The notes below the pieces were generated by a model. That model saw only the letters and a list, made by a program, of their open reading frames with translations, was not told where the DNA came from and did not search any database. Positions 9,217 through 21,296 of a stretch of DNA of 64,000 nucleotides are shown here, in pieces (position 1 is the first letter of the stretch; the number at the start of each line of letters is the position of its first letter). Where the stretch lies: assembly GCA_000697665.1 (NCBI GenBank), contig KL197710.1:2480849-2544848 (forward strand). The letters are read 5' to 3'. Position numbers and translations under genes: made by a program. The DNA is from Jaapia argillacea MUCL 33604. Taxonomy: Eukaryota > Basidiomycota > Agaricomycetes > Jaapiales > Jaapiaceae.

Positions 9217-11671
9217 TCAGGAGACGAGCAAGTCCCCTCTGCGTTCGCTGTCCCCACCCTCCATTCGAGCGGAATGACTCCCGAACTGCATTGCCTTCTT
9301 CTTCCTCTCACTTGCCTCGATTAACCCTAGCTTCCTTGCTGCAAGTCTCAACAGCATCTTGTCCCCGATGCCTGGTTCTAATCTTGAATCTACTTTGTGG
9401 TGGACGGGTAGTTGGGCCACGAAGTTCACGACGGAAAGCGATAGGAAGGGGTGACGAGTCTCTTTGCCGTGGGATGAAATTACTCGATCGTCCCTCCCCA
9501 AATTTCGGGTCGGAATGCGATCAAGTTCAAGCTGAAGCTGATGAGGATACATGCGTCAGTGCAGACCGATGGAGACATGATAATACAGACCTCATCAATG
9601 ACCGCCTGCCATCCTCCAGTGTAGTACGCGGTGCGATGCCTTCCGTAGCCGCCGAAGAGTTCATCAGATCCGAGGCCATTGAGTAAAACTCGTGCGAAGC
9701 TTGTGTAGGGCGCTGGAGCTGAACCGAGTTGATCACGGACTGTGCCAACTCCTCGTGAGGCAAAGTACAGAGCCATTGCGAGGCTCTAGTTGAGCCGTCA
9801 ACGCTATGATACGAGCAATTCGGGACGCGCGTACCAGGTCCATGACAGTCCGCCCAGGGAACATTAGTGCTTCGACGGACGGACGGGCTTCTTGGTATTC
9901 CTACATGATCGTGACTTCAAGAGAAAACGTCACCGAGGAAGGAGCACGTACCTGATATGGAACATCTACCTCAACCTTAGTCGCCGAAGTCAACGACGTT
10001 GTCATGGGGTAGTCTCGACTGTACGTACAAAATTCCATGTTCTTCCAGGGCAGAGACACCTCAATTCCTGGACCTCTTTCAGCCCCGTAACTCTGTCGGG
10101 GACAAGGTATGAGACATCAACAGTCGTTTGAGGACCACTACCGCTTTGACCATTCCGTCTTTGCTGCTTCTTCTTGACACCGTTATTGGTGCCCTCCGCT
10201 TGGCCTTGTATCTTTCGAGGGTTTTCAAACGCTACATTCAATAGGTCAATGGGTTCTTCTAAAGGAAGATGCCTGCCGGAATCAACTAAAGGATATGATG
10301 AGAAGGAATGTCACACTCACTGGTGGGCAAAGAAGGCGAGGATGGTAGAGTCTATTCCTCCGCTGAACAGCACTGCTACACGAGGCGAGCCCTTGGTGCC
10401 TCTATTTCCATCTCTTAGCAGTAGCACCGGAGATGAAGAATACAACGTGCCCAATACGAGGTATATCTCGGACGCGCAGGTCGACGCTCCTGCTCAGACA
10501 TGCTATTAAATCATCGACTGTAGAACCCAAAAATTTAGGGATACAATCTAGAGACTCCACCCTGGGCGGGTCTTCGGGAACGGTGCGATTGACTGGTGAG
10601 CATTGTGCCTAAGGAGTGACATATATGCCAGTTCAACGAGATTACGGAAGAATCACCAACGAATGCGCGAGTAGATAGGTCTGAGGAGTATCTGGGAAGT
10701 CTTGTCAAGGAGCCCTCGAGCTAGGGTGATAATGGGTGTGAGATATACCGGAACACAGCTCGACAAACCAATGTACATACTGCTGCCCGATATCCACGGT
10801 TGGTGCCATCAAGTTCTAGGCAAAAAATGGAGTCGGTGGGCAACTCTTGGAGCTCATAGGAAGGGTGGTTGCCGACTGAAGCTGACATTAAGAGGAAATA
10901 CGGCCGAGTCTCCGTCGGCTTATGGACGAGGAGGGAGCGCCTCCCAAGTGGGTCACGGGCGAATAGGATTCGCTGGGCAGCGTGCTGGAACGGGGTGGAA
11001 ATTAATCCCGATGTTATGGCTATTCTGATCGAGCCGTTACCTGATAGAACACAAAAGCGTAGCTGGATAAGAAGGAACATTAACGCCATATTCACAGTGG
11101 GGCTGGCCGCGACTCACGGTCCTTCGATCCCACCCAGTACATCGCATACCTCTTCGGTGGTCCGGGTCTGTTGCAAACTCGAAAGTAACTTTACACCGTC
11201 ATTCTCCTGTGCTGATATCTGCAGAAACCCCCACTGGTTTAATACTCTTGATGGGAGGCTTCGAAGGCGTGACGAACATCGAGTCCTTCAAATATCTTCG
11301 GAATACGGTTGCAATGAGTTCATATTCCATGTAGTGGCTAAGTCAATCAGCCTACAGACTTCCCCATTCCAACATAACACATCTCCCTCCGGTGTCACTG
11401 TATGCGGTTGGACGATGGGCTTGTCGCCCCTCAACCGCAATTCGGATGCAAAAAATACTAAATGAGCTTCGCGTGAAGGGGTCTGCATGGTTATCGTCCT
11501 CTGAGCATCAGGACCTGTGGGAGCGATGGGTATAGTTCATCGCCGACGATACGCCCAAACCAACGAACCACGAGATGCATTTGCGACCTGGAGCTGGACA
11601 AGGAGACTCTCGAATTCAAAATCTTCCTGCTCGGTTTCAGGAAACCTAGCAGCAAAAAGGATTCCACACAT
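9217..11671 (-). CDS. Asparagine synthetase domain-containing protein (ASNSD1 type)
   Basis: Two-domain amidotransferase/synthetase-like protein; the family's true substrate is not settled. The start MCGILFAARF supplies the class II glutamine amidotransferase Cys-2 nucleophile. The first intron (at about 11590) joins A-S-R to G-P-D-A-Q-R, as in the family. A second block around 10840-11000 gives FARDPLGRRSLL. The ATP pyrophosphatase loop VLFSGGIDSTILAFFAHQ lies at about 10340-10370. The C-terminal block has LLNGLGSDELFGGYGRHR, RIPTRNLGRDDRVISSHGKE, R-H-P-F-L, GIGDKMLLRLAARKLGL and KKKAMQFGS, which are diagnostic for ASNSD1/yeast YML096W rather than canonical asparagine synthetase. It is divergent from the prohibitin gene, with 166 bp between start codons. 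Confidence 0.9.
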
Positions 11672-11837
11672 CAACAGCAGTGAATGAGAGCAAAAGTCTG
11701 ATCTGGAGGCAAAGGTGTGCAGTGGAAGGTTTCATCAATCTGACGACTGCCTGATTGGGAAGCCGAAGAATTACGTTCGTCAGGTGCCAGTGGACTCCTT
11801 CTGTTCGTCGTCCACCGCGTCCAACTCAACCTTTACC

Positions 11838-13050
11838 ATGGCTTTTTCACAGGCTGCATCGCGTTTAATTGGTACGCCCGGTGCTGGAAATTTCAGTTCT
11901 CGCCGTCTGATGTATTTCCGCAGTGCCCGTTGCTATTGGGGCGGCTTTGGTGCAAGCCAGCATCTACGATGTTCCGGGCGGGTACCGTGCAGTTATGTTC
12001 GACAGATTCCAGGGTGTTATGGACAAGGTGAAGCTCAATATATGCATCCACTGGAACCTTTCCATGACACGTCTCCCGTTCTCTCTGGTTACAGGCAAAA
12101 AACGAAGGGACACATTTTTTGGTACCTTGGCTTCAACGTGCTATCCTGTACGACTGTCGTATCAAGCCTCGAGTAAGCACACGCTTTCCACCAATTCACG
12201 TTGTCCTCACGCTGCTCTCTAGAACATTTCGACAACAACTGGATCAAAAGACTTGCAGATGGTCTCCATTACGCTCCGAGTCCTTTCTCGACCCGACATT
12301 GAACACCTCTCCAAGATTTACCAGGGCCTCGGCATGGATTATGACGAGAGGGTTCTTCCCTCTATCGGGAATGAAGTGTTGAAGAGCATCGTTGCTCAAT
12401 TTGACGCTGCCGAGCTCATCACTCAACGAGAAGTAGTGTCGTCGAGAATCAGAGCCGATTTGCTGCAGCGGGCTGGCGAGTTTAACATCAAATTGGAAGA
12501 TGTGTCTATCACCCATCTGACTTTCGGGAAAGTGAGTTGGACGAGTCCTTTGTACAGCGCATGTATTGACGGATCACCATAGGAATTCACACAGGTTTGC
12601 CCTTTGATCGCAATGCTGGATAGTTGAAACTGAAATCGTTTGAAACTTAGGCCGTAGAAGCAAAACAAATTGCTCAGCAGGGTTCGTGTGGTGTCTGGTT
12701 CTATTCATCTTAGGCGCTCACGCGGTCTCCGTCTTTAGATGCGGAACGTGCAAAATTCATAGTTGAGAAGGTAGGGGCTACGTCTGCTCTATCTTGGACC
12801 TTTTGTGACATTCTTTCATTCTCGATAGGCGGAGCAAGAACGGCAAGCTGCGGTCATCCGAGCTGAAGGTGAGGCAGAAGCTGCCGCCACCATCCAAAAG
12901 GCTTTGGACAAGGCTGGCGAGGCGTTCGTAGCCTTCAGGAAAATTGAGGCGAGCAAGGCCATTGTGCAATCCTTGTCCAGCAATCGGAATGTCACCTACA
13001 TTCCAAGTGGTGGAGGGAATATCCTGTTGAACGTTCCTACAAACAACTAG
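11838..13050 (+). CDS. PHB1: Prohibitin-1
   Basis: Subunit of the ring-shaped prohibitin complex of the mitochondrial inner membrane, which scaffolds m-AAA protease and respiratory-chain assembly. At least seven short exons. The N-terminus is hydrophobic (residues 1-30: [20 protein letters not shown]…), followed by the SPFH/band-7 domain with [73 protein letters not shown] and the heptad-rich segment [20 protein letters not shown]. It ends [20 protein letters not shown]. The length (about 270 residues) fits PHB1. I chose the ATG at 11838 because it gives the exact N-terminal spacing seen in fungal prohibitins. Confidence 0.96.
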
Positions 13051-13584
13051 TTTCGGGCTGGACATGTCGTTGTTACTCTCTGAATATGTCACCTTCCCTC
13101 ACCACTACCTGGCTTCTACTGTCAGATACCTATAGTGTGAGCTTAAGAGCCCTGCAGCAACTTGGAGCCGAATTGTCGAAGAGCGTTAGACTCCTGTTCC
13201 GAAAGAGCGCCAAGTCGTTGAGTGACACGTGTGCCGGATTGCCGCAAGCATCGGCGATTGCCGGTGTAGTTGACAAGATGAGAGTCGCAGCTGCGAAAGT
13301 TGTAACTTGACTGAATCGTTGAGAGGACTGTGCTGGGTGACTTTTCTCTGTCTCTCTGTTTTCCTCTTTTTCTCCGTTTCTCTCTCCTCTGTCTCTATCT
13401 CATTTTCCTCGTCCTCGTATATCTCTATCCTCTCTCGGACTCGTCTCGTTTTTTCGCCTTCTCTACGTTGCTCCGCAGATAGCCCTTTCCTGTTGTAATT
13501 GTGTTTGAATCCTCTCATCATCCGTTCAATCAAGCTCACTTTCATTTTGAAGGTCTAACGTTTTCATTCATCTCTATCTAAGTC
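13051..13584. promoter_or_regulatory. Intergenic region with long pyrimidine tract
   Basis: Prohibitin 3' flank followed by the promoter and leader of the RRM gene. From about 13328 to 13470 the plus strand is strongly C/T-rich (tctctgtctctctg-like runs). CT tracts of this kind are common just upstream of transcription starts of highly expressed fungal genes. A 75-codon open frame at 13086-13310 has no recognisable homology and I do not count it as a gene. Confidence 0.45.
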
Positions 13585-15102
13585 ATGAATCCAATGGGAA
13601 TGTCAATGGCTGAGGCCCCTGTGAGTGTCAGTTATTCCCAATTTTTTGTTGGCGGATGATTTAATAATTTACTCTCTCATGATCTCCCCATTCTATCACT
13701 TGGACATGGCAGAGGAGAGCTCATCTCTACGTCGGCAACCTCAGCCCCCGAGTGACTGAGTATATGCTCACCGAAATCTTCGCGGTGGCCGGCCCCGTCC
13801 AACACGTTAAAATCATTCCGGATCGTAATTATCAGCACGGTGGTCTCAATTACGGCTTCGTCGAATATATGGATATGCGTGCAGCTGAGACTGCCCTTCA
13901 GACTCTTAACGGTCGTAAGATCTTCGACACCGAGATCCGAGTCAATTGGGCATATCAAGGCAACCAAAACAAGGAGGACACCTCCAATCATTATCACGTC
14001 TTCGTCGGCGACCTCTCCCCCGAAGTTAATGATGAGGTACTTGGCAAGGCTTTCGCCGCCTTCGGTACCCTCTCCGACGCTCGTGTCATGTGGGACATGA
14101 ACTCGGGCAAGTCGCGTGGTTATGGTTTCCTCGCCTTCCGCGACAAGACCGACGCTGAGCAGGCCATCGCCACGATGAACGGTGAATGGCTCGGGTCTCG
14201 TGCCATCAGGGTCAACTGGGCAAACCAGAAGACTCAAGGTGCTCCCGCTCCATCATCTGCCGCTCCCGCTCGCCCGACCGGAATGGGAACTGCACCTGCT
14301 CCGATCAACTTCCAAGGAGGCCCCATCAACTACGAAACCGTGGTAACGCAGACCCCTCAGTATAACTCCACCGTCTATGTCGGCAATCTCGTCCCCTACA
14401 CCACCCAAGCCGACCTCATCCCCTTGTTCCAGTCCATTGGCTACCTCCAGGAAATCCGGATGCAAGCCGATCGCGGTTTCGCTTTCGTGAAACTCGACAC
14501 CCACGAGCACGCGGCGGCTGCGATCGTGCAGTTACAGGGACAGATGGTACATGGTCGCCCCATTAAATGCAGTTGGGGCAAGGATAGAGCCGACGGTGGA
14601 ACTGCTGCGCCCATCAGCCCTGTTGCAAACGCTAGTCCCCCTTACGGAACCATGGTTCGTCGTCTGCTTTCCCCCTTTTTTTGCAATCGGCCCATTAATC
14701 CCGACTGTACAGCCCATGTATGGAATGCCTCAAGCTAACACGTATGGACAATATAGCTATGGTAGGTTACTTGTTTGCATGATCAGACAGCAGCCGGAAC
14801 TAAATACCCATCCCTAGGTATGCCTCAAGGTCAGCCCGGGGCCGCCGGTGCTGCGATGGGAATGGGAGGTGGTTCTCAACCCGGAGCGCCAGACGCATCT
14901 AGCGCCGCTGCCCAAGCAGCTCAAGCGCAATGGCCTGGAGGCGACATGAGCTCATACTATTCTAACTATTGGGGAGGTGGGATGCTTCGTCATCTAATAT
15001 TCTACCACCCGTTTACTGAAGCCCATTACAGGATATTACGGACAGCAGGCTGCACCGGGTCAGCCAGGCGCCGGCGGACAACAGGCACCAGGATCTGGGT
15101 GA
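13585..15102 (+). CDS. PUB1: Three-RRM RNA-binding protein (Pub1/TIA-1 family)
   Basis: Poly(A)/U-rich RNA-binding protein that in relatives stabilises mRNAs and joins stress granules. A short first exon (MNPMGMSMAEAP) is spliced to RRAHLYVGNLSPRVTEY. RRM1 has the RNP2 LYVGNL and RNP1-like NYGFVEY; RRM2 has HVFVGDLSPEVND and KSRGYGFLAF; RRM3 has STVYVGNLVPYTTQ and RGFAFVKL. The order and spacing of three RRMs, the conserved I-R-V-N-W-A at the end of RRM1 and RRM2, and the following G/Q/A/M-rich low-complexity tail (GQPGAAGAAMGMGGGSQP, YYSNYWGGYYGQQAAPG) match Pub1/TIA-1. About 430 residues. The downstream flank to 15502 is AT-rich 3' UTR-like sequence with no gene. Confidence 0.94.
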
Positions 15103-15502
15103 AACTGTTCTTGTTAAGATATTCCTTGTCTCTCCATCGAATGTAGCCTCATGTGTAGTTTCCCAGCTGCATCTGATTCCCTCGACCGGATTCAGACGTC
15201 TCCTGCAGCCTTTGTGACGTTCAGCTTTTTTCAAAGCCTACTGTTATGATATTTTTTTCTTGCGATCATTCCATTCCTGCCACTTGTTCCTTCAGTTACG
15301 ACGAAATAAGTTTCGACTGTATCTCATTTACCGATGACGTCTGGTGCATTGGCCCTTTTTTTTTCGCAAACCTCTCGCCACTCTCGCCCTTCGTCAGAGA
15401 AGATTGCACGTTTATAACAATCATAAATAAAATAAATATTCGAATGATGCTTTAAGGATTGTGGGTATCATAGGCTGTGCCACCGTGGGTCAAAATGTGT
15501 CT

Positions 15503-16774
15503 TCAATGACGCCCCTTTGTCCCCTTGCCACTACCAGCCGAGCCACTGCCACTTTGGCCTCCCTGACCGGCGTTATCTGCGAGAGAATATATTAGTACAG
15601 GAGGTTGAAGGGTAGAAGAAAGGAGCTGACTGGACATGATATTAACCAACCCACCAGGATTGTTGACGGAACCGCCAGGCGCCATTCCCCCAGCTCCGGA
15701 AATGGCTTTGGGAACCACTGTCTCATCAGAGAAGGATTTGTTCATCGTCGAGTGATCGCCCGAACCACCCTTCGCATCCCCCGATTTAGCAGTACCTCCG
15801 CCGCCAGCGTTGTCTATGGTGAGGATTGTAAAAAACCAAAATGAAAGAATGTCGGTTTAGTACGGCTTACTGGAAAATAGATTGACCAGTCCTAGTCCTT
15901 CCACACCGTTGACAGCACCTCCCGCGGCGTTTCCTCCTTGAAGAGTCTGAGAAGCACCCTGGAGATCAGGCTTCTGGGCGGAGAAACTATGGGAACCGAA
16001 GGGTTAAACAAATGTATTTCAAAAATAAGAAAGAAGAAGCTGACTGGTCCAATGAACGTCTGGTCTGACTACCGTTTGCGGTTCCTGAGCTTGCTTGTCC
16101 ACCGTCGCCAGCTTTATCTGAGAGGGGTGTTAGCACGTTGGAGGATATCATGTGTAGAAGATATCTAAACTGACTTCCGAAGAGGCCGATCAGGCCAGCC
16201 GGACCATTCACAGATCCTCCAGAAGCATTTCCTCCTGGTCCGCTGGATGCAGCTTTTGATGGCGGTGCCGCCCCTTGTTGAGTACCTCCCATAGCTGGGA
16301 GCGGGTTAGGGGGGGCGGCGACAGCTGCGGCGGGTGGTGGAGAGGTTGGCTTCTGGTTTGGAGGAGGTTTCGTCGCGGCTTTGTTGGAAGGCTTAGTCGA
16401 TGACTTGTTCGAAGAATTTTGAGTTGGAAGGCTAGGTGGGAATGATTAATTCATCAGCAGTGAAGGAAGTGAATACGAGGTGCGACTTACGAGGGAACGG
16501 ACGGGGGAGACGTGCCACCTGAGCCACCGAAGGCATCGCCAGAGTCAGCCACACCACCCTTGCCAGCATTATTGCTGAACATGTTGATGCCTAGACCGCT
16601 GAGGCCTCCAAGACCCCCAGCACTGTTAGCAGGTCCGTTGACAGAACCTCCCTCAGCCTGACCTCCTGGACCAGTTGCGGCAGTGCCAGAGTTGGAGGAA
16701 GGGAACGGTGCCGCAGCAATAAGACTTGGACTGAGACAAGCGACGAATGAGAGGGCGAGTGCAGTGGAGCGCAT
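15503..16774 (-). CDS. Secreted glycine-rich repeat protein
   Basis: Uncharacterised protein. An N-terminal signal peptide (MRSTALALSFVACLSPSLIA, cleavage likely near AAA-PFP) is followed by four related units. Their consensus is G-P-G-G-x-A-x-G-G-S-V-N-G-P-x-G-L-x-G-L, a short variable stretch, then (F/M)-S-N-N-A-G-x-G-G-x-A-x-S-G-x-A-x-G-G. Units 1 and 2 are separated by a Ser/Thr/Pro/Lys linker (about 16290-16440). Units 2, 3 and 4 each carry an intron after the first base of the same Asn codon; unit 1 has none there. No Cys or catalytic motif was seen, so a structural role in the cell wall or extracellular matrix is a guess. A TATA box lies about 100 bp upstream. Confidence 0.85.
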
Positions 16775-16870
16775 CTTGACTTGTCGTAACGGGAAAGATA
16801 GGCTGTGGAGACCTCGGTGGTGGGAGAATGTGGAAGAGCGAGGTTAGGGAAGTTGAACTTGCGCTCTGGG

Positions 16871-16879
16871 TTTATATAG
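16871..16879 (-). promoter_or_regulatory. TATA box of the glycine-rich secreted protein gene
   Basis: CTATATAAA on the minus strand, about 100 bp upstream of the ATG at 16774, at a spacing that suits a short leader. The rest of 16775-17350 is promoter and the 3' flank of ATG16; it also holds a TCACGTGA E-box-like site near 16935. No gene is seen in it. Confidence 0.6.
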
Positions 16880-17350
16880 CGTCGAGGGGGATTCGAGTTT
16901 GTTCGCGTTTGACGCCGATCTGAGCGCGTTTGGATCACGTGAAATGACTTCCCTTGAGGATGAGAGCCAGGAAAGGGCATCAAGTTTCCAATTATGGGAA
17001 TTCTGCGAAAGACGAGTGAAGCAAGAGCCCGGGCCTGGAACTGTTGGTTGACGACTGCGTCATGGATCTGCAAGGACGGGGAGCCCTCAGAGTCCACGCA
17101 GACTGGCCGTTGAGATGTCGAGACAGCACTTTAACTTGAGAAGACTGTGTCCAAGGGCATGGAGAGAGGTGGCGATTGGAAGTCGTCGCAACGTAGCAGA
17201 AGGGTGTTGGATCAGCAAGGCTGAGAAGAAGCCCATCAGAACCAAAACTGAATTAGGGGTCTAAGCAACAGGTATATATAACTGGGTATGCAAAGCATTG
17301 AAACCGTAAACAGCAAGTTACAAAAATCAAAAGACACTACTCATCGACCA

Positions 17351-18367
17351 TCAACCATTCGGCGTCCGATTCAGGCCCTGCTCCGGTAGAGACCGTATCC
17401 CATCCCTCGTCACAGCTGAGATCCCGTCCTCCACCACATCCCCGTTTCCCGACACCGAGCCTTGAGACACCGATCGGACATCAGCATTTTCCCCAGCTTG
17501 TGAACCCTCCCGCCAGTTGAGCACCGCTTGATGGCGGGATCGCATGTCTTCATAGAACTCGTTTGCCTCGTTCATCTTGTTCGCCTCGCTCTGCTTTGCG
17601 TCCAGCCATCTTTGCAAAAGCTTCGCGTTGTCTCTCGTCAGCGTCGCATTTCGCTCCTCTATCTGGCCCAGTTCCAGCTGGAGAGTATTGATTTCGTCGT
17701 GGAGAATCTATGAAAGGATGAGTCCGAATCTGAGTGAAGATGTTCTTGTGCTTACCTGTGCTGTACGATCCTTCTCCGCCATCAACTCTGCATGCTGCTC
17801 TACTTTGCGTCGCAAACTGGCTACCTCTTCCCTCGCCTTTCGCAGGTTCTCAGATTCTAATCGTGATAACTCTTCCTTCTCCCGTAATGTTTCCGTCATA
17901 GCCAATAGTCGTTGTGCATTCTGTCCTTGCGTCTTGTAGACAGTTGCAAGTTCGTCTCGGAGGGAAGATATCTGAGACTCTAGAGATGTAATATACGCAG
18001 CCTTCACAGGGTTGCTAGAACATACATCAACATCCAGTCCAACTAGGCGAAACAGGTCTTGACTCACTCGTCTCCGGATCCAGGCACGTAAACATTCGAG
18101 CTGCTCGGGTTCGTCTGAACGGTCTTTACAGCACGCAGCAGGGAAGCATTACGCTCCTTCAACAGTTTGGTTTGCTGTGCCAATCTCCGATCTTCTCAGA
18201 CAGTCGCCCAAGATTACCATATTTCACAGATCAGCTTTGCAGGCCAAAATCAAAACACGTGCGGGTCTTGACATACATTGCTCGATTATCGGCGCAAAAG
18301 CCGACTCGTTCGCATTCCTTTCGACAAGTCGAGTTCGCAAGAGTTCTTGCCATGGAGCCTCCGCCAT
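17351..18367 (-). CDS. ATG16: Autophagy protein 16 (ATG16)
   Basis: Coiled-coil partner of the ATG12-ATG5 conjugate; the complex directs ATG8 lipidation at the growing phagophore. The N-terminal ATG5-binding helix is clear: MAEAPWQELLRTRLVERNAN followed by ESAFAPIIEQ, with the conserved W-x-x-x-L-L-x-x-R-L-x-E-R-N pattern. The next exons give LAQQTKLLKERNASLLRAV and then a long heptad coiled coil (AAYITSLESQISSLRDELAT, LREKEELSRLESENLRKA, REEVASLRRKVEQHAELMAE, LELGQIEERNATLTRDNAKL). It ends in a short polar tail with no WD40 domain, as in fungal ATG16. Length about 270 residues. It is divergent from the Rab7 gene, with 239 bp between start codons. Confidence 0.9.
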
Positions 18368-18606
18368 TACACAAGAGGTGAAGCACAAGAAATACCAGAA
18401 TGTCCCCAAGTCGTTGATGAGGATGGTAGTCCAGAACAATTTCAAACGGAGATCCAAAAGTGATTGGGCGCGGGAAGGACTTCGCGCAGTGCTCCCATCC
18501 TGACTAGTCTTGTCGTCCGACTGAACGATTGCCACAATTCCGCTTAGCTTTTCTCCTTCCTCGGCCCCGCGTATATCTTGCCCCCTACATCTCTGTTGCA
18601 TACACC

Positions 18607-19663
<1,057 letters not shown>

Positions 19664-20226
19664 TTTGTCGTGTCCGCCCACATACCCAACCCCGATCGGT
19701 CCATGTCATTCCTTTTGGCCTTGCACAGCGTTCCGCCGCCGTGGACGTTCATTTGTGACCCACCACTATATTACCTTCTGTTGTTGGCTCGACTTCTTGT
19801 ACGCGCACTTTTGCAACGATATTATTATGAGCATTGTTTACATTTCTTCTGGGATTCGATCTGCAAACTCGAAGGGTCCGACCCCGATTACAAGGTGTTT
19901 TTGAATTTGTTCTGCGGTACACGATGGTCATTCGCCCGTCATTTGCATCAAGATTCGACAGGCAGTGTTGTGGAGCAAACACTGTAGATTCCATATCCCT
20001 TGCTCCTCCGTCTCCTTGTCCTTCCTCCGTGTCCCACAAACAAGGTCACCAGCTAGCGCGGCTGGTTGTCGCTCCAGCTGCTGCCGAGTGCAAGCCAGAT
20101 CAGCAACGATAAGATTGATGACATCATCTTTGTCTTATTCACCAGAGCCATTCTGCCTGAGAGTGAACACTCTAAAGGTGACCAACGTTCTGCGCTGCGC
20201 CGTGCCCACACCCACGATCTACCACC

Positions 20227-21052
20227 ATGGTTGCCGCTGCCCCCGTCGTTTGCTCGTTCCCCTCCAGCAAAGAACTGAGCGATGCCTTGGCTGATTTCGT
20301 CGTCAAGGCTCAGAAAGAGGCGATAGAAAAGAAGGGAAGGTTTACGATAGCGTTGTCAGGAGGATCCTTGCCGAAGCAGTTGAGCGCACTTGCCCACAAG
20401 ACCGGTGTGAAGTGGAACAAATGGTGCGCGACTTCCATCGATCCGTAATAATCAGATTCTGACGCCAAGCTTGACTACCAGGCATGTCTTCTACGCCGAC
20501 GAGCGTGCCGTGCCTTTGGACGATCCCGATTCCAATCACTTGCTATGCACAAACGAGTTTTACTCGAAAGTTCCCATCCCTAAGGAACACATCCACACCA
20601 TCGACACATCGCTCCTTGACGACATGGAAGAACTTTCCGATGCATACGAGAAGGAGCTCATCCAAGAGTTTGCGAACAGGAACACTGCGCGGTTCCCGAT
20701 GTTCGACCTGATCCTCCTCGGCACCGGTCCCGATGGTCACACCGCATCATTGTTCCCAGGCCACGAGCTCCTGACAGAGGAGGATCGATGGGTCGCACCC
20801 ATAGAGGATTCTCCAAAGCCACCACCAAAGCGTATTACTCTCACCCTCCCGGTTCTCAACCACGCTGTGAGAGTCGCTTTCGTCGCTGCGGGAGAGGGAA
20901 AGGCGGATATCATCAAGACGATTCTGGACAAGCCCGAGGAGGGTCTGCCTGCGTCGCGTGTTCGCCCAGTGGCGCCTGGTCAGCTGTACTGGTTTTTGGA
21001 TGACGGTGCTGCGTCGAAGTTGGAGTACCCGAAGACCCCTTTCAAATTGTAG
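20227..21052 (+). CDS. SOL3: 6-phosphogluconolactonase
   Basis: Hydrolyses 6-phosphogluconolactone to 6-phosphogluconate, the second step of the oxidative pentose-phosphate pathway. Two exons joined at [12 protein letters not shown]. Motifs are [55 protein letters not shown] (the family signature) and [18 protein letters not shown], ending [20 protein letters not shown]. Length about 255 residues, normal for the eukaryotic devB/SOL family. The product is the substrate of the GND1-type enzyme encoded at 7010-9027. Confidence 0.96.
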
Positions 21053-21296
21053 TTTGTGGATGGCAATAACGCCAGTGTTGTCGGCGCTGGGTTTGATAAC
21101 CTGAAGAAGGTGATAAGTAGATTGTACTCATATCGATATCGTTATATGGCTTTATCCTTTTGTTGTTTCTAGCTCAGTATGTGTTATGTCTTGATAGCTA
21201 GCCCTAGGTCGTATTGGTACTTGCCGGAAGATGGTTACGATTCACAATAACTTGGATAAGACCTGGTAGAAGAGATGTGTGAAGAATACAAGGTTC

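Noticed and set aside
13086-13310. 75-codon plus-strand ORF after prohibitin
   Set aside because: No homology and no splice support; lies in the 3' flank.
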